This document shows, in pieces, positions 7,900 through 15,551 of a DNA stretch of 64,000 nt. This DNA comes from Gammaproteobacteria bacterium (GTDB lineage: Bacteria; Pseudomonadota; Gammaproteobacteria; Pseudomonadales; Porticoccaceae). The position numbers and the translations under genes were made by a program. The stretch covers positions 1 through 64,000 of the forward strand of contig JAGPUW010000025.1 of NCBI GenBank assembly GCA_018069465.1. The letters run 5' to 3'. Below the pieces are notes generated by a model that saw only the letters and a list, made by a program, of their open reading frames with translations, searched no databases and was not told where the DNA came from. Each line of letters opens with the position of its first letter. The stretch's first letter is position 1.

Positions 7900-8582
7900 G
7901 CCCCAAACTAAAGCAAGGTGTCAATACCTTTTATAACGACAAGCAGCTCAGCGACAAGCAGTACGAGCAATTAAACAATTTAATTGGCGACGCAAAGCAG
8001 CAACAAAGTCAGCGCGAATCAATAGCTGCCGACAAGGCTACAAGCACTTTTTGGCAGCGCAAAAAAATTAGCCGCCTCAGCCTGCATGGCTCCATTGCCG
8101 CTGCCGTCAGCTGCCTTAGCCTGGTTTTGCTCATCGCTTTTTTATTAATGCCCCACAGCGCTAATATTCAAGAGGTGGCTACTGAGGTGGCGAGTAACCA
8201 CAGTCATTTAAAACCCTTAACCATTCAGTCGAGTTCATTCCCCCAGGTTCGTGCATTTTTCACTGAATTAAGCTTTGAAATTCAACCTTCGAGCCTTCTG
8301 AACAAACAACGCTGGCAATTATTGGGCGGCCGCTACTGCTCTGTTAATGGTATAAAAGCCGCCCAGCTACGTCTGCTCGACACTAAAAACAAGAGTATCC
8401 AAACCTTTTACCAGGTAGAAAACAAAGCCGCCTATTTTGAGCACATGCCCAATATTATTAACAATGAATTACCGGTTTCAGTGAATATTGATGGGGTGCC
8501 CGTGACAGTGTGGTCTGAGAACGGGATTCTCTACGCCCTGACCCACTCACCCAGCCTTGCAGCAAGCAGGCAAGATGAATAG
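7896..8582 (+). CDS. Membrane anti-sigma factor (bufferin-linked)
   Basis: This encodes a 228-residue protein whose ATG overlaps the sigma factor stop (ATGA), the standard arrangement for a sigma/anti-sigma pair. Residues 1-65 are polar and cytoplasmic, one transmembrane segment lies at about 65-88, and the C-terminal part of about 140 residues is periplasmic. I do not see the zinc anti-sigma motif HxxxCxxC in the N-terminal part. The periplasmic part has a GGRYCSVNG motif and a repeated beta-type pattern. The role is inferred from position and topology. The signal sensed may be a metal such as copper, but the sequence does not prove this. Confidence 0.75.
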   Translation: MSPKLKQGVNTFYNDKQLSDKQYEQLNNLIGDAKQQQSQRESIAADKATSTFWQRKKISRLSLHGSIAAAVSCLSLVLLIAFLLMPHSANIQEVATEVASNHSHLKPLTIQSSSFPQVRAFFTELSFEIQPSSLLNKQRWQLLGGRYCSVNGIKAAQLRLLDTKNKSIQTFYQVENKAAYFEHMPNIINNELPVSVNIDGVPVTVWSENGILYALTHSPSLAASRQDE

Positions 8583-8698
8583 CGATAACTTCGGCTAATT
8601 GTACTGACCCTATCACCCCTGTAGGATACGCTGAAGAAAATTCAAATCGGCTCAAATACTGGGCTTTTCATTTCTAAAACGCTTAAAGGGGAAACATT

Positions 8699-9619
8699 TT
8701 GACAATTAATTACGAGGGGCGCGTTGCCGTTATCACGGGTGCCGGTGCCGGTTTGGGTCGCAGTCACGCACTGTTTTTAGCAAAACATGGCGCCAAGGTT
8801 GTTGTTAATGATCTCGGTGGTACGGTCGAAGGTAAAGGCGGTTCCAACTCTGCCGCCGATGCGGTGGTTAAAGAGATACGCGATGCCGGTGGTGTTGCGG
8901 TTGCCAACTACGACTCCGTGGCCGATGAGCAAAGTGCGAAAAATATTATCCAGACTGCACTCACTGAATTTGGTCAGATCGACATTCTGATTAATAACGC
9001 CGGTAACAATATAGAAGATAGCTTTCGAAAAATGTCGATGGACGATTTTCGCGCTGTAGTCGATGTCCATTTGATGGGTGCCGTTTACTGCACACAGGCG
9101 GCATGGCAGCCAATGATCGATCGGGGCTATGGTCGCGTAATTATGACCACCTCAGCGGCAGGCCTCTACGGTGGCCACGGCCTGAGCAACTACGCTGCGG
9201 CTAAAATTGCCATGGTTGGCCTGATGAATTCACTGGTGCTCGAAGGCCGCAAACGCGGTATAACCGTCAACGCTATTGCGCCAATGGCGATGACTCGCAT
9301 GTCAAAAGATGCAATGGATGACAAAACAGGGCCGTTATTAAAGCCCGAATTCGTCACCTCAATTGTCGCCCTGCTGGCCTCTGAAGAGCATGCTGGCTCG
9401 GGTGACATCATCGCCACGGGTGCCGGTTACTACTCCAAAATAGCCATTGTCGAAGGTGCTGGCGTGTTCTTTGATTCTGATACGCCACCCTCTCCCGATG
9501 CCATTGCAGAGCGCTTTGAGGAAATTTGCGACCTCAGTGCTGCTCGACCCTTCCCCGATGCTTTTGCGGCAGTGGCTGATGCGATGCGCACTGTGCTGCG
9601 CAATTTAAAGAATAAATAA
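8699..9619 (+). CDS. SDR family oxidoreductase, HSD17B4-like
   Basis: This encodes a 306-residue short-chain dehydrogenase related to the N-terminal domain of peroxisomal multifunctional enzyme 2 (HSD17B4), which oxidises 3-hydroxyacyl-CoA. It has the cofactor motif TGAGAGLG near residue 14, VNDLGG after beta2, NNAG, and the catalytic Tyr165-x3-Lys169 in NYAAAK. It is longer than a classical SDR because of a C-terminal extension after residue 210. The start is a TTG at 8699, supported by AGGGG seven bases upstream. It converges on the SMP-30-like gene and shares a strong bidirectional terminator with it. Confidence 0.85.
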   Translation: MTINYEGRVAVITGAGAGLGRSHALFLAKHGAKVVVNDLGGTVEGKGGSNSAADAVVKEIRDAGGVAVANYDSVADEQSAKNIIQTALTEFGQIDILINNAGNNIEDSFRKMSMDDFRAVVDVHLMGAVYCTQAAWQPMIDRGYGRVIMTTSAAGLYGGHGLSNYAAAKIAMVGLMNSLVLEGRKRGITVNAIAPMAMTRMSKDAMDDKTGPLLKPEFVTSIVALLASEEHAGSGDIIATGAGYYSKIAIVEGAGVFFDSDTPPSPDAIAERFEEICDLSAARPFPDAFAAVADAMRTVLRNLKNK

Positions 9620-9638
9620 TTGCAAAATCTTTAATCGC

Positions 9639-9685
9639 CACACATAAAAAAACCGGAGAAATTATCTCCGGTTTTTTTATGTGTG
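9639..9685. terminator. Bidirectional rho-independent terminator
   Basis: A long inverted repeat has the stem ACCGGAGA/TCTCCGGT with a five-base loop. It is flanked by an A-run on the left and a T-run on the right, and extends outward to CACACAT/ATGTGTG. It can terminate the plus-strand SDR gene and the minus-strand SMP-30 gene. Confidence 0.92.
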
Positions 9686-9699
9686 CAATAAATCAAAAG

Positions 9700-10554
9700 C
9701 TAGGGCGAACCCGCACCGGCCACATCAACTATTGCCGTTTCGATTTTAGCGTTGCGCTTGCCTTCAGGAATATCATCTAAATTGCCATCATAAATCAGGC
9801 AATAAAGCGTTTTTCCATCGGCGCCACCCAGATTACAGGCGACAGCGCGGCGATCACCGGTATCGATTTTATGGGTAATTTCTCCACCGTCGAGGACGCG
9901 AATAAACTCTCCATTTTCGAAAGCGGCAACCCAAATAGCACCTTCTGTATCGAGGCAAATACCGTCGGGCGTGTAGTCACCCAGCTCGGCAAAGGCACGA
10001 CGTCCGGTTAATGTGCCATCGGCTTCAATATTAAACGCCGTCAAACGGCCAACAAAGGTTTCGGCAACAACCAGTGTTTTGCCGTCGGGAGTGATAACCG
10101 CTCCGTTGGGAAAGTGCACGTCTTCGGCAACCGTTTGAATACTACCGTCAGTTCTAACCAGTGTTAGCGTTGCGGGTTTTGGCTCATCGTGAGCAAACAC
10201 GTCGTAACCAAAAGTACCCACATAAATATCACCGTTAGGCGCGCACACACAGTCATTAATGTCGTATTCAAGTATGCCCGACAGATCGGCGTACTCTGTC
10301 AAAGCACCCTCTTTACCTAAAGTCATTAACTTGCGGTCGGCCATAGAGACAACCACCACCGAACCATCGGGCATAAAGTTAATACCGGAGGGACGGTTGG
10401 GCAGTGTCGCCATTGCTGTGCGCTGGCCATCGGGCGTTATCGTGTAAACGGTATTGCCAAACATGTCGGAAACCCAAAGCTTTCCGTCGTTCCAACGGGG
10501 GCCTTCGAGAAAAACAAAGTCATCGACAAATGGTGTCGTGGTTAGTTCTTTCAT
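9700..10554 (-). CDS. SMP-30/gluconolactonase family protein
   Basis: This encodes a 284-residue six-bladed beta-propeller of the SMP-30/gluconolactonase/LRE family, metal-dependent lactonases or related hydrolases. The metal-binding Glu17 is in FLEGPRW, followed by the characteristic DINDC segment near residue 100, VHFPNGAVITPDGKTLVV and YTPDGICLD, which carries the likely metal-binding Asp. There is no signal peptide, so it is cytoplasmic. It heads a minus-strand series with two alcohol dehydrogenases and an SDR, which suggests hydrolysis of a lactone intermediate in the same catabolic route. The actual substrate is unknown. Confidence 0.85.
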   Translation of the reverse strand: MKELTTTPFVDDFVFLEGPRWNDGKLWVSDMFGNTVYTITPDGQRTAMATLPNRPSGINFMPDGSVVVVSMADRKLMTLGKEGALTEYADLSGILEYDINDCVCAPNGDIYVGTFGYDVFAHDEPKPATLTLVRTDGSIQTVAEDVHFPNGAVITPDGKTLVVAETFVGRLTAFNIEADGTLTGRRAFAELGDYTPDGICLDTEGAIWVAAFENGEFIRVLDGGEITHKIDTGDRRAVACNLGGADGKTLYCLIYDGNLDDIPEGKRNAKIETAIVDVAGAGSP

Positions 10555-10636
10555 GATTCCTTGCCTTTATTATTGAGACCTCTACACAAGGACTATGCGG
10601 CCCTGAGTAAAGGTCTGTTATTAAACAAGCGACTGC

Positions 10637-11740
10637 TTAGCCATGCATAATGACTGAACGTGCACCTTCACCACGACCCATTTCCTCGAAGGCGGTATTC
10701 ACGTCTTCAAGTTTAATGCGCTTGGTAATCATCTCGTCGAGCTGCAGTTCACCCTTCATATACAGGTCGACATACTTGGGAATGTCCTTTGAGGGCACAG
10801 AGCTGCCGTAGGCAGAACCCTTAAAGTGCTTCTCACCGAAGAAACCCAATACCGGCAGTTCAATCTCGGTATCCATTTTCGGCACACCAACAATAACAGC
10901 CGTACCGGTAACGCGGGGCATAGCCCAAGCTTGCTCAATAGTGACTTTAAGGCCGAGGGCTTCAAAGGCAAAGTGAACGCCACCCTTACTGGCTTTACGC
11001 ACTGCTTTAACGATATTAATGTCGGTGGGATCAATCGCTTCAGTTGCACCCATCGACAATGCCAGCTCGCGCTTTTCAGCAACCGGGTCGATAGCAATAA
11101 TCTGACCGGCACCGGCAATGCGCGCGCCCTGAATAATCGACAGGCCAACACCACCACAACCGATAACAGCACAGCTGTCACCCTTTTTAATATCGACGGT
11201 ATTCAAAGCCGCACCAACACCCGTGGTAACACCACAACCGATGAGGCAAATCGTGTCGAGAGGAGCTTTGTCGTCAACTTTAATCGCCATGCCGGCGGGA
11301 ATCACCGAGCGCTCAGAAAAGGTGCCGACGCAAACCAGCTGGCCAATGTCTTCGCCCTTACTGTTTTTAAAGCGTTTAGTGCCATCGAGCAGGCAACCTT
11401 CCCAGATAACGCTGGACATTTCGGCGCAGAGAAAAGGCTTGCTCTCAAGGCAGAAAGTACACTTGCCGCAAGCTGGTGTCAGCGCGGCAACAATATGATC
11501 ACCGACTTTAACGTTGGTGACATTGGCGCCGACTTCTTCAACGATACCTGCACCCTCGTGACCGAGTACTGCGGGTAGCTGTGTGGGCAACACGCCGTGT
11601 GCGAAGGAATAGTCGCTGTGACAAATGCCACTGGCGGTGTAGTTGACTAAAATTTCATTTTCTTTCGGGCCTTCCAGTTCCAGTTCTTCAATAACCAGAG
11701 GTGCGCCCACTTCATAAAGCACTGCGGCTTTAGTTTTCAT
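10637..11740 (-). CDS. Zinc-dependent alcohol dehydrogenase (paralogue 1)
   Basis: This encodes a 367-residue medium-chain dehydrogenase of the class III-like zinc alcohol dehydrogenase group. Catalytic zinc ligands are Cys40 (GICHSD), His61 (GHEGAG) and the Cys of IGCGVTTG. The structural zinc site is Cys91, Cys94, Cys97 and Cys105. The Rossmann motif GCGGVG is followed by IAIDP, whose Asp favours NAD over NADP. A closely similar paralogue lies 57 bases upstream, so the pair arose by tandem duplication and is probably co-transcribed. The substrate is probably a primary or cyclic alcohol, inferred from the neighbours only. Confidence 0.9.
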   Translation of the reverse strand: MKTKAAVLYEVGAPLVIEELELEGPKENEILVNYTASGICHSDYSFAHGVLPTQLPAVLGHEGAGIVEEVGANVTNVKVGDHIVAALTPACGKCTFCLESKPFLCAEMSSVIWEGCLLDGTKRFKNSKGEDIGQLVCVGTFSERSVIPAGMAIKVDDKAPLDTICLIGCGVTTGVGAALNTVDIKKGDSCAVIGCGGVGLSIIQGARIAGAGQIIAIDPVAEKRELALSMGATEAIDPTDINIVKAVRKASKGGVHFAFEALGLKVTIEQAWAMPRVTGTAVIVGVPKMDTEIELPVLGFFGEKHFKGSAYGSSVPSKDIPKYVDLYMKGELQLDEMITKRIKLEDVNTAFEEMGRGEGARSVIMHG

Positions 11741-11797
11741 TCTTTATCTCCCAATTGACCCGTGGGCCAATAATCGAATTTAATCTGTAATGTGTGA

Positions 11798-12904
11798 TTA
11801 AGCGTACATGATCACGGAGCGGGCACCTTCGCCTCGACCCATTTCTTCAAAGGCGCGATCGATATCTGCCAGGCCAATGCGCTGGGTAATCATTTCGTCC
11901 AGCTTCAGCTCGCCACTTTTATACAGTTCGACGAAACGGGGAATGTCTCTCTTAGGCGTTGAGGAGCCGTAGCAAGAACCCTGGATTTCATACTCCGCTA
12001 ACAAGCCCGCCGATGGGATTTTCACCGATTGATCCAGTGAGGCAACACCAACAATCACGCAAGTACCGGTAGGGCGAATCATCTCCCAGGTTTGCTGCAT
12101 GGTTTCAACGCGACCCAGAGCTTCAAAAGCGTAGTGCACACCGAGGCCACCCGTCAGTTCTTTCACTTTCGCTGCGGCGTCTTCTTCAAAGGGGTTAATC
12201 GCGTGAGTAGCACCCAGCGACAGAGCCAGTTCACGCTTCTCTTCCATCGGGTCGATAGCGATGATGATGGTTGAACCACCAATGCGGCAGCCCTGAATAA
12301 TGGATAAGCCAACACCACCACAGCCGATAACAGCCGTTGCTTCGCCAGGCTGAACATTCGCGGTGTTAAGCGCAGCGCCAGTACCGGTGGTAACACCGCA
12401 ACCGATCAGGCAAGTCGTATCGAGGGGGGTATCTTCCGGTACTTTAATGGCACAGCCTGCGGGCATCACCATGTACTCGCCGAAGGAACCAACGCCACAC
12501 AGGGCATAAACATCTTCACCGCTGGCTGTTTTGTGACGGGTAGTACCGTCGAGCTGGGTGCAGTCATTGAGCAACTTGCCCATGCCGGAACACATAAACT
12601 CTTTGCCTTCTTTGCACATGGTGCAATTGCCACAACTTGGCGTCAGCGAGGCGATAACCTTGTCACCGGGCTTAAGCTCGGTAACGCCGGGGCCAACAGC
12701 CTCGACAACACCAGCGCCTTCGTGACCGAGGACGATGGGGAAGGGGCAGCGTAAAATGCCGTGAGCGACGGAATAGTCACTGTGGCAAATTCCACTGGCC
12801 GTGGTTTTGACTAATACTTCATTTTCTTTTGGCGGTGCAAGTTCCAGCTCTTCAATCTCGAAAGGCTGGTCTACCCCGCGCAATACTGCGGCCTTAATTT
12901 TCAT
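11798..12904 (-). CDS. Zinc-dependent alcohol dehydrogenase (paralogue 2)
   Basis: This encodes a 368-residue zinc alcohol dehydrogenase very similar to the gene just downstream. It has the same catalytic set, Cys40 (GICHSD), His61 (GHEGAG) and the IGCGVTTG Cys, and a structural CGNCTMC...C site. GCGGVG with IAIDP indicates NAD use. The middle region around residues 105-125 differs most from the paralogue, which may reflect a different substrate pocket. The SDR at 13008-13772 lies about 100 bases upstream on the same strand, behind a possible terminator hairpin. Confidence 0.9.
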   Translation of the reverse strand: MKIKAAVLRGVDQPFEIEELELAPPKENEVLVKTTASGICHSDYSVAHGILRCPFPIVLGHEGAGVVEAVGPGVTELKPGDKVIASLTPSCGNCTMCKEGKEFMCSGMGKLLNDCTQLDGTTRHKTASGEDVYALCGVGSFGEYMVMPAGCAIKVPEDTPLDTTCLIGCGVTTGTGAALNTANVQPGEATAVIGCGGVGLSIIQGCRIGGSTIIIAIDPMEEKRELALSLGATHAINPFEEDAAAKVKELTGGLGVHYAFEALGRVETMQQTWEMIRPTGTCVIVGVASLDQSVKIPSAGLLAEYEIQGSCYGSSTPKRDIPRFVELYKSGELKLDEMITQRIGLADIDRAFEEMGRGEGARSVIMYA

Positions 12905-12945
12905 GCATTTTCTCCATACCCATAAAATAAGGGCTATTTGTTATA

Positions 12946-12982
12946 AAACCCGGGCCATACTACACAAAGTGGAATGGCCCTG
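12946..12982 (-). terminator. Possible terminator after the minus-strand SDR gene
   Basis: GGGCCAT at 12952-12958 pairs with ATGGCCC at 12974-12980. On the minus strand the hairpin is followed by GGGTTTTAT. The T-tract is short, so termination may be partial. Confidence 0.45.
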
Positions 12983-13007
12983 GGAAGTCGATTTTTCAGC
13001 CGCCTTT

Positions 13008-13772
13008 TTAGGTGGCCATGTAGCCGCCATCGACGGGCAGTGCGTGGCCGGTAATGTAGCTGGCAGAATCGGAACACAGGTAGACGGCGGCATCGCCAAT
13101 TTCATGGGGCTCACCCAGGCGTTTAACCGGTTGAGCAGAAATCATCGCCTCGGCGAATTTGGGGTTTTCATCAAACACGCGCTGTAACATTTGCGTGCGA
13201 ATGGGGCCGGGGCAGACAGCATTGACGCGAATGTTTTTAGTGGCGTAATCCAGTGCCGTTGATTTGGTCAAACCAATAACCGCGTGCTTGGCCGCCGAGT
13301 AATGACCTAGGCCTTTAACGCCGATTAAACCTGCGTCAGAAGCGGTATTAACAATCGCACCACCGGTGCCCTGCTTCAACATTTGCTGAATCTGGTACTT
13401 CATGCATAACCAAACACCGAGCATATTGACCTTGTAGTTGAGCATGAAATTTTCTTCAGTCGCATCTGCTGCAAGCGCTTGCTCACCCTCGACACCGGCA
13501 TTGTTAAAGGCGCAGTTAAGTTTACCGAACTCGGCAACGGCAGCGCTCACTAGTGCTTCTGTATCTGCGGCACTGGAAACGTCTGTCTTGAAGAAAATGG
13601 CTTTACCACCGGCTTTCTCAATGATGTGGGCCGTTTCTTCACCACCGACAACATTCATGTCAGCGATGACGACACTAGCGCCCTCGCGGGCAAAAATCTC
13701 GCTCGCTGCACGGCCAATGCCGCCACTGGCTCCGGTGACGATAGCCACTTGTCCTTCTACTCTTCCCGTCAT
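13008..13772 (-). CDS. SDR family oxidoreductase
   Basis: This encodes a 254-residue classical short-chain dehydrogenase. The start at 13772 is set by AGAGGAG eight bases upstream; an in-frame start at 13817 would add a hydrophobic tail foreign to the family. TGASGGIG lies at residues 13-20, ADMN after beta2, NNAG in mid-protein, the catalytic YSAAK, and the C-terminal GHALPVDGGY of the FabG/glucose-dehydrogenase type. Just upstream of its ribosome binding site begins the 141-bp palindromic element. The neighbours suggest a role in the same oxidation pathway as the two alcohol dehydrogenases. Confidence 0.87.
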   Translation of the reverse strand: MTGRVEGQVAIVTGASGGIGRAASEIFAREGASVVIADMNVVGGEETAHIIEKAGGKAIFFKTDVSSAADTEALVSAAVAEFGKLNCAFNNAGVEGEQALAADATEENFMLNYKVNMLGVWLCMKYQIQQMLKQGTGGAIVNTASDAGLIGVKGLGHYSAAKHAVIGLTKSTALDYATKNIRVNAVCPGPIRTQMLQRVFDENPKFAEAMISAQPVKRLGEPHEIGDAAVYLCSDSASYITGHALPVDGGYMAT

Positions 13773-13823
13773 ATGAAAATCTCCTCTCTTTGTTAACGTT
13801 AAATAAATGGAAAACAAACACGT

Positions 13824-13964
13824 TGAGACCTTTGCACGCGAGCCATTTTGCCCCCATGCTGCGTTAAAAAAGTGCTCAATCGGTCATTTACACCTGTAAA
13901 TTCCCTCTCTGCGCGCTTTTTTGCCTTGCCTGAAATCAAAATCATCTCTCGTGCAAAGGCCTCA
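13824..13964. repeat. MITE-like palindromic element with terminal inverted repeats
   Basis: TGAGACCTTTGCACG at 13824-13838 and CGTGCAAAGGCCTCA at 13950-13964 are inverted repeats matching at 14 of 15 positions. They bound a 141-bp non-coding segment. Inside is a perfect 14-bp palindrome, TTTACACCTGTAAA, at 13887-13900. The element fills the intergenic space between an SDR gene and the DUF6285-like gene. Size, termini and lack of coding capacity fit a miniature inverted-repeat element. No second intact copy is seen in the window. Confidence 0.65.
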
Positions 13965-13987
13965 CTTTGAAAATGTAATTTGGGCCG

Positions 13988-14356
13988 CTAGTCAGGCCGG
14001 TGTATCTCAGCAAGGTACTTCGGGTTAGTGACACTGACCTTATCGATGACCTGTTTAAAGGCAAAATCAAAGGCGGCAGGCCACTGCTCGTCCATGTCAC
14101 CACGGCGCACCTGTTGGCAAAACCGCGTGTAGAGATCACTTAAAGAACCCTCGCGCCCGAGTAGCTGTTTGAGTTCAGCGCTCTGACTTTCGTCCTGACG
14201 CTCGCCGAAGTCGAGTTCTCTGTCGACCACGCTGAGCAAGAAAGCCCCGCACAGAGCGTCGTAGCGCTCACCACCCTGGGACTTATTGGCAATGCTCTCA
14301 AGCAATTGCTTAACGGTCACAAGGATTTCTTTTATATCGGGTTTATCCTGACTCAA
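13988..14356 (-). CDS. DUF6285-like protein
   Basis: This encodes a 122-residue, mostly helical cytoplasmic protein. It resembles the DUF6285 family, a short domain I recall being encoded beside, or fused to, APH-like phosphotransferases; the family number is from memory. There is no signal peptide, membrane segment or catalytic motif. It lies 132 bases downstream of the phosphotransferase gene on the same strand, so it may be an accessory subunit of that enzyme. Confidence 0.6.
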   Translation of the reverse strand: MSQDKPDIKEILVTVKQLLESIANKSQGGERYDALCGAFLLSVVDRELDFGERQDESQSAELKQLLGREGSLSDLYTRFCQQVRRGDMDEQWPAAFDFAFKQVIDKVSVTNPKYLAEIHRPD

Positions 14357-14488
14357 GCTGATGGCTCCACTGTTATTTTTTTATTAACCAATATTTCACA
14401 ACGACTAAACAGCGCCATTGAGGCCTTGCTGCTTAATACTTTCTGTTTAAGGCTTACCGTTTAAGGCTTGCTGGTAAGGGCTTTTTAT

Positions 14489-15508
14489 TTAAGAGAAGTG
14501 CCCCTCAATGGTCATCAGCATATCGTATTCGATCATACTGGTATTGCGGCCACAACAGGCAAAAGGCAGCGCGCGCCTCACCCCGCTGATATGGCCATCG
14601 GCCTGCATCATATTGAGCACGGCCCAACGCAGTGAACCAAAAATCTCCCACCAGCGAATTTCTTCTTCATCAATCGCCTGCCCACCATTACTGGTATAGG
14701 CCTGATAAAACTCATCTCTGGGACCGAAGCCTCCCACCGGCTGATCGATATTGCCAAAACGCCAGGCGCGCAGGCAGACCCAGCCGAAGTCTTCCATGGC
14801 GCTGCCAATGTGCGCGCACTCCCAGTCGAGCACGGCCTCAATACCATCGGGGCTGAGGATGACATTGCCATTGCGATAGTCGCCGTGGACAAAAACCCGA
14901 GGCTTTGCTTTTGGCCGATTATTCTCCAGCCAGCGGATGCCAACATCGAGGCCCGGGTGATATTCGCCATAAGCGTCATAGCGACTAATTTGCGCTGCCA
15001 GGGGGTCGATGCTATCCACGACTTTTTCCAGAAAGGCCACTTCGCCGGGATCAATGGCGTGCAGTTTGGCAAAAATCTCGCCCGTCTGTGCGGCGAAACG
15101 CTTGCGCGCCACGGCAAACTCAGGCGCCTTGAGCAGGGTTTTCGGCAGAGTCTCCCCTTCCACGCAGGCCATGACATAGCCGACGTCGAGGTCGTCTTGC
15201 GGCTCCAATTCAAAGATCGGCTCGGGCACTAATACACCGTGGCCATACACCACTTTTAAAATTTCGAACTGGTCGTGAGGAGAAATAAACGGCGACACTG
15301 CCGACTTTAATGTTTCCTGTCGCAGCACCAGTCGACGACGACTGCCGGGCTCAACCAGATCAAATAATAGTGTGCGGTTTGATGCGCCCAGTGTGGCGAT
15401 GGCAACATTTTCGACACTGGCGGCCTCGCCGTAGCGACGCTTTAACGCCAGTTCGAGGCGAGCAACAATGTCATCGATCAGTGTTTGCTGTGCAGAATCC
15501 GCCGCCAT
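14489..15508 (-). CDS. APH-like phosphotransferase (ACAD10/11 type)
   Basis: This encodes a 339-residue aminoglycoside phosphotransferase-fold kinase. HGDYRNGN (Brenner-type catalytic motif) and VLDWECAHIG (metal-binding DxE/D region) are both clear, and a nucleotide-binding lobe with VLRQE lies at about residues 60-66. The type resembles the kinase part of ACAD10/ACAD11, which phosphorylates 4-hydroxyacyl-CoA in mammals, rather than true antibiotic-resistance kinases. The catabolic setting, with SDR, alcohol dehydrogenase and DUF6285, supports a metabolic role. No acyl-CoA dehydrogenase gene is present in the window. Confidence 0.82.
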   Translation of the reverse strand: MAADSAQQTLIDDIVARLELALKRRYGEAASVENVAIATLGASNRTLLFDLVEPGSRRRLVLRQETLKSAVSPFISPHDQFEILKVVYGHGVLVPEPIFELEPQDDLDVGYVMACVEGETLPKTLLKAPEFAVARKRFAAQTGEIFAKLHAIDPGEVAFLEKVVDSIDPLAAQISRYDAYGEYHPGLDVGIRWLENNRPKAKPRVFVHGDYRNGNVILSPDGIEAVLDWECAHIGSAMEDFGWVCLRAWRFGNIDQPVGGFGPRDEFYQAYTSNGGQAIDEEEIRWWEIFGSLRWAVLNMMQADGHISGVRRALPFACCGRNTSMIEYDMLMTIEGHFS

Positions 15509-15551
15509 TATTGGCAGGCCTGCACTACAGCGCTTATAGCGACAGGCTTAA

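Noticed and set aside
10574-10620. A possible second copy of the palindromic element end (TTGAGACC and AAAGGTCTG)
   Set aside because: Only six bases of the end pair convincingly and the spacing is about 45 bp, far shorter than the 141-bp element; chance is likely.
10826-11578. A 250-codon open frame antisense to an alcohol dehydrogenase gene
   Set aside because: The opposite strand encodes a complete zinc alcohol dehydrogenase with all motifs; the antisense frame has no family resemblance.
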